Source: Stigmatella aurantiaca DW4/3-1
GTDB taxonomy: Bacteria > Myxococcota > Myxococcia > Myxococcales > Myxococcaceae
DNA length: 64,000 nt
Direction of reading: 5' to 3'
NCBI RefSeq assembly: GCF_000165485.1
Contig: NC_014623.1
Coordinates: forward strand, 2,685,501-2,749,500
The notes under the pieces are model-generated. The model did no database searches, was not told where the DNA came from, and saw only the letters and a list, made by a program, of their open reading frames with translations. Positions 49,870 through 58,290 of this stretch are shown in pieces (the stretch's first letter is position 1; each line of letters starts with the position of its first letter). The translations under genes were made by a program, and so were the position numbers.

Positions 49870-52800
49870 ATGGGTGGCGTGAGAAACGGGAAGAGCGCCG
49901 AGGGGCCCGGGGATTCCGGTGCCCGACAGGAGACGCTCGCCGTGGACGCGCGTGCTCCCGAGGGCGACAGCGCGGTGCACGGCAAGGTGGAGCGGCACCT
50001 CCAGGTGGCCGCGCGGCTGCTGCGCGAGCACCATGCCCCCAAGGCTTTCGGCGAGCTGGTCCGCGCCAGCCGCATCTTGCCCATGACCCCGCGCCTGGCC
50101 GCGGCGCTGGTGACCGTCTCCCTCCATGCGGGGACCGAGGCGGCCGCCATCACGCTGCTCTCCGCCTCGCTGGAGCAGGTGGAGGGGCAGGTTCACCGAG
50201 CGGTGCGCCGGCAGCTTGCCCGCGTGCTGCGCCGGGTGGAGCAACTGCCCCGCGCCATCGAGGCGTTGGAGGCGTTGCTAGGCCTGTTCCCGGAGGACCA
50301 CCGCTCGCGGCGGGTCCTTCAGGAGTTGTTGCAGCGCACCGGCCGGTGGGAGGCGCTCGTGGCGTCGCTGGAAAGCGAGGCCCATGAGGCGTTCGTCCGG
50401 GGCGAGTTCTACCGCGCGGCGCGGGCCACCCGGTGGCGTGCCCGCGTGCAAGCCGAGCAGCTTCGCAATCTGGCGCGGGCCGCGGAGAGCTACGGGAAGG
50501 CCGCCAATTACCTGGAGCAGATGGAGGATGCGGTCGGTGCCCTGTCCGTGCGGCTGGATGGGCTCCGGGTGCTGCACGCCGCGGGGGCTTCCGAGGCCGT
50601 GCTCACCGCCGCCTCGTCGGTGTGTCTGTCCGCGGGCTCCCGGCTGAACCGGGGGGCCGAGGTCCGGCGGGTGCTGGAAGAGCTGCGGCTCATTCCCGCG
50701 CGGGTCGAGCTTCCTCCGGAGAAGGGTCCCTCCGTGGGGCCCTCCCCGGAAGCACCGCCGCTCACGGAAGGGGGGGCGCTTCCCGAGGTGCTCCTCGCGA
50801 AGCCGGTCCCGGTCGCGGTGTCCTCGACGGCTCCCACCGTGGTCGAGATGCCCGCGGCCGTTGAGCCCGCGCCCCCGCCCGAGCCCGAGCCTCCCGCCGG
50901 GAACCCCGAGGATCCCGCCTCCCAGCAGCGGCTGGAGACGCAGCTCATCGCCCGGCAAGCCTGGCCCGAGCTGGCACAATTTTATCTGGCCCGTGCCGAG
51001 CGGGCGAAGGATCCCTCGGTCCGGGCAGAGGCCCTGACCCGGCTCGCGGAGGTGATGGAGACCGAGCTGGAGGATCCGGCGGGCGCCGCGCGCATGTATC
51101 AGGAGATCGTCACCTTGACCGGTGACCGCGTGGCGCTGAAGGAGCAGGTGCGGCTGCTGGCCAAGCGGGGAGATCCTTCGCTGGTCCAACGCGCGCTGAA
51201 TGAGGCGGTGCAGGGGGCGCGCTCCTCCAGGGCCCGGGCGAACGCCTACCTCACCCGCGCTGAGCGCGAGCTCGAAACCGGAGACTGGAGCAAGGCGAAG
51301 GCGGACTTCGAGACGGCGGAGGCGCTCACGCCAGGCTTGCTCCTGGTGCTCGCGGGGCTGGTGCGGTGTGTCTCCGACCAGGACAGGCCCTCCATCGCCG
51401 CCCGTCTGCGCGCCTCGCTGACCGCGGCTCCCCGGCGCTCTCCCGACCGGCTCGAAGCGCTGCGCGTGCTCGCCACCGTGGCCGAGAGCCCCCTCAAGGA
51501 TCCACGGCTGGCTCAGTGGGCCTGGTCGGAGGTGCTGGCCGAGGAACCTGGCGATACCCATGCGCGGGAGCAGCTCACGGGCCTCGCCCGGCTGCTCGGC
51601 GACAAGGACTCCCTGGGCCAGCTCCTGCGGGAGCAACTGGCGCGGGAGCCTCGCGGGCCCGCGGCGCGGCTTGCCCGCCTGGAGCTGGTCTCCGTGTTGG
51701 AGAACGCGGGCGACACGCAGGAGGCCCTCACCGAGCTGCGGCAGGCCGTGCGCTTCGAGCCCGGACACAAGGAAGCGTGGCTGCTGTTGGCGGACCGTCT
51801 CACCGCGTGCGGCCAGATTGGCGAGGCGGCCTGGGCGATGGAGCATGCCGCCACCGCCATGGAGGACGAAGAGGAGCGTCAGCACACCTGGGCCCGGCTG
51901 GCCCGGTTCTGCCAGGAGGTCCTCAAGGATCCTGTCCGTGCGGAGGTCTACTCCCGGCGTGCGGAGAACCTGCGCCGCTCCCGGGAAGAGCCCGATGCTC
52001 CCCTTGTTCCCGATGCTCCCCGGAGCGCCCGCATCCGGCGGGAGCGGGAGATGAGTGTCCCGCGCACCGTGATCCTCGTTCCGCCCCCAGGGATCGTGGA
52101 GCTGACCCCTTCAGGGCAGGCGCTGCCCCTCAAGCCTCCGTCCGAGACTCACGCCCCGGCCCCAGTTCCGCTGGACGACTCCCACTCTCCCACCATCGAG
52201 ATCGCCGCGGTGGCACCTCCCGGCGCGAAGATGCCGTTTTCCGAGGAGGAGCCAACGGCCACCGAAGCCCCTGAAGGCTTCGTTCCACCCGCCGAGCCCG
52301 TCCCCGCCGAGCCCGTCCCCGCCAAGTCCGAGTCCGCCCCGCTGGAAGCCACGCCCTTGAATGCCGAGAGCATGCTGGATGAGCTGCTTGGGGACTCCTC
52401 GCCCAATACCAGCACCTCCCTGACCGCTTGGTCCTGGCGGAAGCCCCGGCCCCCCGCCGCCCCCAGTGCCGAGAAGAAGGGAACCCAGTCCCGGAAGGCA
52501 CTTCCTCCCGAAGAGGAGAGGACGGCCCCCCGGGAGCGCACTGCGTCCAGAAAGCCTGTGCCTGCCCGGCCCCCCGAGACCGCGACCGTCCGGACCGTGG
52601 TGCCCAAGGCGGCCGTCCCCCCGCCGGAGGAGAAGGCCGCGGCGCCTTCCGAGCGCTCCACCCTGGCCCCCATCCCGTCGAAGGGGGGCACGTCCAAGCG
52701 GCCTGCCCTGGAGGTCTCCGCGGTTCGGTCTGCCACGGGGACCAAGGGGGCTCCTGGCGCCAGACGCCCGGCGGCGGACGACTCCCCCTTCGCGAAGGTC

Positions 52801-53892
52801 TCGCCCCGGGAGCCCGAGGGGCCCTCCGCGCCGGCGGAACCCAGTGGGCCCGTGCAGAACACGGCGTTCATCTCCTGGGAGGCGCCCCCGGGAAAGATGG
52901 AGCCGGTGCGCCGGATTGCCCGCTCCCGCGGGGGGACGTCCTCGGGGCCCGCGAAGGGGCCACCGTCCCACTCCGCCGGAGCCGAGCCTGCCGTGTTCCA
53001 GCAGGTGCGTGAACGGCCCCTGGACGAGAAGCTCTATCTCCAGGTCGCGGAGTACTTCGAGGAGCGCGGAGACGCGGAGCGCGCCGAGCTGATGCGGGAG
53101 ATCGCCGATGCGATCGAAGGGCGGGAAGGCTCCGCGCCGCGGGCCCTTCGCCAGCCCTTGTCGGCGGAGGAGCGCTCGGGGCTGAGGCACCCCCTGCTGC
53201 GCACGCCCCCGGGCGAGCTGCTCTCGTGTGTGGGCCTGGCGCTCTGCCGGCTCTTTCCGGCCTACGGCCGCGCCGCGGGCACCCAGGATCCCCTGCGTCC
53301 GGAACGAGGGCCGGGGGCGCCATTGGCCATCGAAGCCCTCAAGGCCACGGAGCGTCTGCTGGGCATCGAGGCGCCCGAAGTGGTCCTCTCCGAGGACAAT
53401 GGGCCGCCGTTCTCCCTGGTCTACACGAGTGCCCCGAGGCTCCTCGTGGGCAAGCAGGCGGTGCGGCAGGTGTTGTCGGCCGCCGAGCTGCGCTTCTATG
53501 CGGGGCGCGCGTTGCTGTGTCTCGGGCCGGAGCTGCTCGCCCTGCGCAGCCTCAAGAAGGATCAGGTCCTGAGGGGGTTGGCCCTCCTGGCCACGGTCTT
53601 GAAGGACAACCAGGTTTCAGGGCCCGAAGCCCGCGCGGTGCGAGAGGCCTTGAAGCCCCCCCAGCTTGCCCGGGCGGCGGCGTTGTTCGACTCCGCCACG
53701 CGGCAGTTCGATGTGTCCGCGCTCGCGGATGCGGCGCGGGATTCGGCCAACCGGGCCGGGCTGGTGGCCTGCGGGAGCGTGGGGCCCGCGCTCGCCTCAT
53801 TGCGGATGAAGCGGGCCCTGGAGCGCGAGGTGGTGGAGCTGGTGCGCTTTGCCGCCTCGGAACGCTACTTCCAGTTGCGCGCCTCCCGCTGA
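49870..53892 (+). CDS. large TPR-rich protein with disordered linker and conserved C-terminal domain
   Basis: About 1340 residues; an adjacent GTG at 49867 is an alternative start and no ribosome binding site is seen. Residues 35-270 and 350-720 are long runs of TPR-like helices (ERHLQVAARLLREHHAPKAF, RAIEALEALLGLFPEDHRSR, ANAYLTRAERELETGDWSKA, EALTELRQAVRFEPGHKEAW). A ~280-residue Pro/Ala/Glu linker follows, then a ~310-residue helical domain (DEKLYLQVAEYFEERGDAERAELMREIA ... ERYFQLRAS). No signal or membrane segment, so it is cytoplasmic and a probable scaffold. In myxobacteria such proteins are often linked to motility or polarity; nothing here proves that. I do not recognise the C-terminal domain. 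Confidence 0.8.
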   Translation: MGGVRNGKSAEGPGDSGARQETLAVDARAPEGDSAVHGKVERHLQVAARLLREHHAPKAFGELVRASRILPMTPRLAAALVTVSLHAGTEAAAITLLSASLEQVEGQVHRAVRRQLARVLRRVEQLPRAIEALEALLGLFPEDHRSRRVLQELLQRTGRWEALVASLESEAHEAFVRGEFYRAARATRWRARVQAEQLRNLARAAESYGKAANYLEQMEDAVGALSVRLDGLRVLHAAGASEAVLTAASSVCLSAGSRLNRGAEVRRVLEELRLIPARVELPPEKGPSVGPSPEAPPLTEGGALPEVLLAKPVPVAVSSTAPTVVEMPAAVEPAPPPEPEPPAGNPEDPASQQRLETQLIARQAWPELAQFYLARAERAKDPSVRAEALTRLAEVMETELEDPAGAARMYQEIVTLTGDRVALKEQVRLLAKRGDPSLVQRALNEAVQGARSSRARANAYLTRAERELETGDWSKAKADFETAEALTPGLLLVLAGLVRCVSDQDRPSIAARLRASLTAAPRRSPDRLEALRVLATVAESPLKDPRLAQWAWSEVLAEEPGDTHAREQLTGLARLLGDKDSLGQLLREQLAREPRGPAARLARLELVSVLENAGDTQEALTELRQAVRFEPGHKEAWLLLADRLTACGQIGEAAWAMEHAATAMEDEEERQHTWARLARFCQEVLKDPVRAEVYSRRAENLRRSREEPDAPLVPDAPRSARIRREREMSVPRTVILVPPPGIVELTPSGQALPLKPPSETHAPAPVPLDDSHSPTIEIAAVAPPGAKMPFSEEEPTATEAPEGFVPPAEPVPAEPVPAKSESAPLEATPLNAESMLDELLGDSSPNTSTSLTAWSWRKPRPPAAPSAEKKGTQSRKALPPEEERTAPRERTASRKPVPARPPETATVRTVVPKAAVPPPEEKAAAPSERSTLAPIPSKGGTSKRPALEVSAVRSATGTKGAPGARRPAADDSPFAKVSPREPEGPSAPAEPSGPVQNTAFISWEAPPGKMEPVRRIARSRGGTSSGPAKGPPSHSAGAEPAVFQQVRERPLDEKLYLQVAEYFEERGDAERAELMREIADAIEGREGSAPRALRQPLSAEERSGLRHPLLRTPPGELLSCVGLALCRLFPAYGRAAGTQDPLRPERGPGAPLAIEALKATERLLGIEAPEVVLSEDNGPPFSLVYTSAPRLLVGKQAVRQVLSAAELRFYAGRALLCLGPELLALRSLKKDQVLRGLALLATVLKDNQVSGPEARAVREALKPPQLARAAALFDSATRQFDVSALADAARDSANRAGLVACGSVGPALASLRMKRALEREVVELVRFAASERYFQLRASR

Positions 53893-53901
53893 GGGAGGGG
53901 C

Positions 53902-54765
53902 TCAGCCCACCTGCATCCGGATGGAGAGGGACAGCAGCCGGCCGCGGCCTTCGCCCTTGCCGAAGTCGTGCCGGTAGGCGAAGTCGATGCCGCCTCCCTC
54001 CTGCGTCATGAAGCCGAAGCCGACGCCGAGCTGCGAGGTGCGGCGGAAGGTGTCGTAGGAGTATCCCAGGCGCAAGGGAATCGCCTGCCCCACCAGGTAC
54101 TCCGCGCCCCCACTGTAGGTGAAGATGTTCTTCTCCTCGGTCTCGAAGTCCGCGCGGACGTCCGCCCCCAGCGTGAGCAGCCCCGTGAAGAAGCCCAGGT
54201 GGGCCGAGTAGTAGCGGGAGAGCAAGGGGTTATCGGTGCCGACGAGGTTGTGGGCGGAGAAGCCCAGCGTGTACGAGCCGCCCAGGCGCACCAGCAGGCC
54301 CGCGTCCACCGAGGTGTCGTTGACTTTCAGGGGATCGAATCCCCCCTTGAGCCGCAGGTAGTGCAAGGAGGAGCCGATCATCAGCCCCGAGGACAGGGGG
54401 AGGGCCAGGGCCAGTGTGGTGAAGTGGGCCGTGGCCCGGCCCGCGCCATTTCTGAGCGAGAGGATGTGGTAGTCGAGCCCCGCGGCCACGGCGCTCGTCT
54501 TGGCGTCCATCAAGGACACCCCGGCGAAGGCGTCCTTGTCCGAGGTGTCCCAGGCCCCGTGCAGTTCAATGCGGTACATCTTGAAGAGGGCGATCGCCGC
54601 GGGGTTTCCCAGGATGGACTCGGTGCCGAGCCCGTGGGCCAGGGTCGCTCCGCCCATGGCGTAGCCCCGCGCGGAGGAGATATCACGCAGGTCGTCGAAC
54701 TCGGCCTGGGCATGGGCGGCGGCGGAGACACACAGGGCAAGCAGAAGCGGCAGGCGGCTCAACAT
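53902..54765 (-). CDS. outer-membrane beta-barrel (PorV/PorQ-like) protein
   Basis: 287 residues. Sec signal MLSRLPLLLALCVSAAAHA. The mature N-terminus SSARGYAMGGATLAHGLGTESILGNPAAIAL is the conserved entry of PorV/FadL-like barrels (a G-rich motif near the NPA turn). Alternating strands follow (FAGVSLMDAKTSAVAAGLDYHIL, FTTLALALPLSSGLMIGSSLHYL, IPLRLGYSYDTF) to a short C-terminus RLLSLSIRMQVG. It may form an outer-membrane pore or anchor. It converges with the TPR gene and is divergent from the small exported protein at 54877. Confidence 0.82.
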   Translation of the reverse strand: MLSRLPLLLALCVSAAAHAQAEFDDLRDISSARGYAMGGATLAHGLGTESILGNPAAIALFKMYRIELHGAWDTSDKDAFAGVSLMDAKTSAVAAGLDYHILSLRNGAGRATAHFTTLALALPLSSGLMIGSSLHYLRLKGGFDPLKVNDTSVDAGLLVRLGGSYTLGFSAHNLVGTDNPLLSRYYSAHLGFFTGLLTLGADVRADFETEEKNIFTYSGGAEYLVGQAIPLRLGYSYDTFRRTSQLGVGFGFMTQEGGGIDFAYRHDFGKGEGRGRLLSLSIRMQVG

Positions 54766-54786
54766 GAGGGACCCATCCTAACCGCC

Positions 54787-54815
54787 TTGATGCCATGGGG
54801 GGCCATCACTAGATT
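54787..54815 (+). promoter_or_regulatory. sigma-70-type promoter
   Basis: TTGATG (54787) and TAGATT (54810) are 17 bases apart. The TAGAnT -10 box also occurs ahead of several other genes here. Start would be near 54822, giving a ~55-base leader to the ATG at 54877. Confidence 0.55.
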
Positions 54816-54876
54816 CGGCCCCCCCGATGTTCTCGCAGGAGACAAGGTGGGTTATCTCGAAGCGCATGGAGACGTC

Positions 54877-55629
54877 ATGAAGCGGCTGGTCGCTCTGGTC
54901 GGAGGGCTCGTCGCGTTCGCCGCGGGGGCCTATGTGCTGCCCGGCGGCTCCATCATGCGCCGGACGGTGAGTGCGCGTGAGGATGCCTCCATTGCCAACC
55001 TCCGCGTGGAGGGCTCGTATGTCTTCTTCGGGCCCGCGGCGAAGGAGGCGGGCACGGCGCTGGGGGTGTCCACGGAGCGCTCCGAGTTGGCCGCCGATGG
55101 GCTCATCCTCTTGAAGCCTCCGGAGCGGTGCCGCTTCGAGTTGGGGGCCCAGGATGGCAACCGCCTGGCCGTGGTGCAGGCAGGAGACCGGCGGCGCCAG
55201 GAGGGGCCGGAGCTTGCCGTGCTGTCCGCGGCCATGAGCCAGCTCTGCCCGCTGCTCACGGCGCGGTCCGGCGCCGATGGCGATGCGCGCGCGCAGCTGG
55301 AGCAACACCTCCAGGAACTGGGCATCGCCACGCGCACCACCTCGCTGGCGCGCTTTGGCGGCGAGGTGGCGTATGTGCTGGGAGATCCCGGGGACACCAA
55401 GCCCCAATTCTGGGTCTACAAGGACAATTTCCGTCCGGCACGGGTGCGCTGGTCGGACAAGGCCGGGACGGCCTGGGACGTGCGCTTCATCGACTATGCG
55501 TCGGCGGCGACGGGGGGCGCGTTGCCCCGGAGCATCGAGGTGTGGCGCGGCGGACAGCGGGCCCTGAGGTTCACGGCCATCCGGTCCGATGCGCGTGCTG
55601 TTCTCGCCGAGAAACTCTTCACCCCTTAG
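54877..55629 (+). CDS. exported protein of unknown function
   Basis: 250 residues; ATG with GGAG close upstream; the frame is open far upstream but that part is antisense to the barrel gene. An N-terminal signal (MKRLVALVGGLVAFAAGAYVLPG) may be uncleaved. The C-terminal ~100 residues (FGGEVAYVLGDPGDTKPQFWV, FRPARVRWSDKAGTAWDVRFIDY, PRSIEVWRGGQRALRFTAI) resemble LolA/LolB-type half-barrel lipid carriers. It is separately promoted and divergent from an outer-membrane barrel, so an envelope role is likely. Confidence 0.7.
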   Translation: MKRLVALVGGLVAFAAGAYVLPGGSIMRRTVSAREDASIANLRVEGSYVFFGPAAKEAGTALGVSTERSELAADGLILLKPPERCRFELGAQDGNRLAVVQAGDRRRQEGPELAVLSAAMSQLCPLLTARSGADGDARAQLEQHLQELGIATRTTSLARFGGEVAYVLGDPGDTKPQFWVYKDNFRPARVRWSDKAGTAWDVRFIDYASAATGGALPRSIEVWRGGQRALRFTAIRSDARAVLAEKLFTP

Positions 55630-55711
55630 GTTTCAGTGCTTGTCCCCCCGGGGAGAGGGGGATGTGGCTTCGGTGTAGCTCCCGCTGGCTGCCGGCCCCT
55701 ATCCTGAAGAC

Positions 55712-58207
55712 ATGTTTGATTGCGAGCGGACGCAGCTCTGGAAGAGGACCCTGGGCGAGCGGGAGGCGGATCCAGACCGGGCGGCGCGGGAACATTTGCG
55801 TGAGCACCTGCTCCGTTTGCACGAGCGGGCGGGGCTGGCGGCCGAGCAGATCCAGAAGGCCTATCCGTCCTTCGGGTGGGTTCGGCGCAGCGACCGCTTC
55901 GAGGTGTTGTGGGAGCGGGTGGACCTCATGCTGGGGCCTGCGTATCCCCTCACCGCCGCCGAAGCTTTCGTCCTGGGCAGCGCGCTGCTCGTGCAGGAGC
56001 TGGGGGTGGGGCTTGCGGGCATGCCCGGTGGCGAGGCCGTGCTGCGCGAGACGCAGGAGTGGAAGGATGCCCTGGCCGCGCGGATCCACCAGGAGACGGA
56101 CAGGGCCCCCACGCCCGCCGAGCTGAAGAACCCGGCGGAGGAATACATCCTGCTGTCCATGGACGATGCGCTCCACCTGCTGGCGTTGAAGCACGCCCAG
56201 CGCCTGGCGCTGTTCTCGTGGAAGGGGCCGCGAGGCGAGGAACTGCACCTGCTGGAGGATGAGGGGTTGCGGCGGCACTACGGGGCGCTTGTGGGGGAGG
56301 TGGCACAGAGCCATGCGTGGGATGCGTCCGAAGTGGGGCGGGTGTTCTCGGGGCGCCAACTCGCGGCGCCCCCGTTCGCGCCAGCGGATTGGACGGTGGA
56401 TGCGCTGAAGGTGGCCGCGGCGCTGCGGGCCGCGCGAACCCTGTTGATCGAGGAGCGGCGCCGCAGGCTGAGCCGGCCCACGCTCGTCCAGGACCGTCTG
56501 CTCTACACCTCGGTGGAGCCCTTCCTGCGGGGCGAAGCCGAGGTCTTCTGGACGTGCTTCGAGGCGCTGCGCGCGATCGATCGCGAACTGCGAGACGTGG
56601 ACACCTTGCTCCTGTCCAGTGGCCGGCCGCGCTTGAATGCCCGGGGGGTGGTGGACGCGGACGACGCGTCCCGGCTGTCCATCCACTTGAAGACGGAGGA
56701 TTGGACACCGGTGGATGCGCGGGTGCACGTCTCGGACGTGCCAGGACTGCTCGCGCAGATCGGCGGCGCGGCGCTGTACCGCAAGGATCCGTCGGTGCCG
56801 CTCCGAGAGCTCATCCAGAATGCCGCGGATGCCGTCCGGGCCCGGCGTGTGCTGGCGAACCTGGAGGGCGACTGGGGAACGATCACCGTCCGGGTCGGCC
56901 GGGACGCGCATGGCCGGTGGATCGAGGTCAGCGACACGGGGCTGGGCATGACCGAGCGCGTGCTGACCCGGCACCTGCTCGATGTGGGCAAGAGCTACTG
57001 GATGTCCGGGGAGATGCGCCGGGATCACCCGGGCCTGGCGGCCAGCGGCTTCCACCCCACGGGGCGGTTCGGGGTGGGCTTCTTCTCCGTGTTCATGTGG
57101 GGAGACCGGCTGCGGGTGACGTCGCGCCCCTTCCAGGAGCAGCGCACCCACGTCCTGGAAGTCGACAATGGCCTGGGCGCGCACCCCATCCTGCGTCCCG
57201 CCCAGCCTGGGGAGCAGCTTCCAGAGGGAGGAAGTCAGATCCGGGTCTGGCTGGCGCGCGAGCAGGATTGGGAGCAGATGCTCCTGGACCGGAGCGACCA
57301 GTGGGACCACTGGTCGGAGGCCGAGGAGCGCATCGCCTTCAGCGAGCTGCTGGGCCGCGTTTGCCCCACGCTGGATGTGACGCTGCAACTGGAGGAGCGG
57401 CCTGGCCATGCGGTGACGATCATCAAGGCCAACGACTGGCTGACGCTGGAGAGCACGCGGTTGTTGCGCCGCATTGGCAACACCACGCGCGGGGTCAACA
57501 CCGCGCTGATGGAGTTTCTGGCCCCCATGGTCCGGCCGGTGGTGGCCGAGAACGGCCAGTGCGTCGGACGGATCTGCATCGCCTCCGGCGCGATGCAGCG
57601 GTGGGCGGGTTTGTCGGTGCTCACGGCGGGGGGGATGCGGGCCCGGTACTCGCGGGAGTTCACCGGGGCGCTGCTCGCCACCACCGACGTGGCGACCCGC
57701 GACGACGCGGAGCCGCTCGCGATGCGCGAGGACCTGGCCCGGTGGGCCTCGGAGCAGGCCCGGCTGTGGGAGAAGTACCAGCTCAACTTCGAGGGGTACG
57801 AGCTCCACAAGCGGCTCGACATCGGGCTGGCGGTGCTCTCGTGTGGCGGGGAGCCTGGAGAGCTGCCCATGGGGTACCGTGCCGGGACGGCGCTGACGCT
57901 GGGCACGCTCCAGGAGTTCGTGGCGGACCGGGATGAGGTGACGCTGGTGGATGGCTCGGAGCGGGCCATGCGCAAGTTCTCCGAGATCGTCGTCGTTCCT
58001 TGCCATGAGGCGGGGCACAGCGCCGCGGGCCGGTTGCTCGCCCATCTGCCCGAGCTGATCGGCGTCTATCTCGCGAAGGCCTGGGGGGTGTCGATCCAGG
58101 AGGTCGTCGAGAACGTGCAGATCTCCGAGAAGGAGTGGAGCGCCAGCGATGGGCGCAAGCGCAGGACGTGGGTGTTCCAGCGGCCGGAGACGCCCCGGTT
58201 TCACTGA
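55712..58207 (+). CDS. HSP90-like (GHKL) ATPase with degenerate HD-like N-terminal domain
   Basis: 831 residues, no signal or membrane segment. Residues ~330-560 hold the complete Bergerat ATP site: N-box RELIQNAADAV (Glu366, Asn370), DTGLGM (Asp408), and GRFGVGFF (Gly451-456). The C-terminal part (YELHKRLDIGLAVLSCGGE) may be a client or substrate domain. Residues ~25-300 are helical and occupy the place where related proteins have an HD metal-hydrolase domain, but the expected His-Asp (as in YLHDIG) is replaced by LLVQELG, so hydrolase activity is unlikely. Proteins of this layout have been linked to bacterial conflict systems. No effector partner is adjacent, so it may be standalone. Start by a weak GAAG site. 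Confidence 0.85.
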   Translation: MFDCERTQLWKRTLGEREADPDRAAREHLREHLLRLHERAGLAAEQIQKAYPSFGWVRRSDRFEVLWERVDLMLGPAYPLTAAEAFVLGSALLVQELGVGLAGMPGGEAVLRETQEWKDALAARIHQETDRAPTPAELKNPAEEYILLSMDDALHLLALKHAQRLALFSWKGPRGEELHLLEDEGLRRHYGALVGEVAQSHAWDASEVGRVFSGRQLAAPPFAPADWTVDALKVAAALRAARTLLIEERRRRLSRPTLVQDRLLYTSVEPFLRGEAEVFWTCFEALRAIDRELRDVDTLLLSSGRPRLNARGVVDADDASRLSIHLKTEDWTPVDARVHVSDVPGLLAQIGGAALYRKDPSVPLRELIQNAADAVRARRVLANLEGDWGTITVRVGRDAHGRWIEVSDTGLGMTERVLTRHLLDVGKSYWMSGEMRRDHPGLAASGFHPTGRFGVGFFSVFMWGDRLRVTSRPFQEQRTHVLEVDNGLGAHPILRPAQPGEQLPEGGSQIRVWLAREQDWEQMLLDRSDQWDHWSEAEERIAFSELLGRVCPTLDVTLQLEERPGHAVTIIKANDWLTLESTRLLRRIGNTTRGVNTALMEFLAPMVRPVVAENGQCVGRICIASGAMQRWAGLSVLTAGGMRARYSREFTGALLATTDVATRDDAEPLAMREDLARWASEQARLWEKYQLNFEGYELHKRLDIGLAVLSCGGEPGELPMGYRAGTALTLGTLQEFVADRDEVTLVDGSERAMRKFSEIVVVPCHEAGHSAAGRLLAHLPELIGVYLAKAWGVSIQEVVENVQISEKEWSASDGRKRRTWVFQRPETPRFH

Positions 58208-58290
58208 GAGACACTTGGCCTGAACAGGGCAGGGTGCCTCGACGGCGGGAGGGGAAGCAGGGAGCCCTTTTCCGTCGCCGGGAAGTGGTC

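Noticed and set aside
55619-58204. An 861-residue open frame on the minus strand
   Set aside because: Antisense to the HSP90-like gene, with His/Arg/Gln-rich composition typical of GC-rich shadows.
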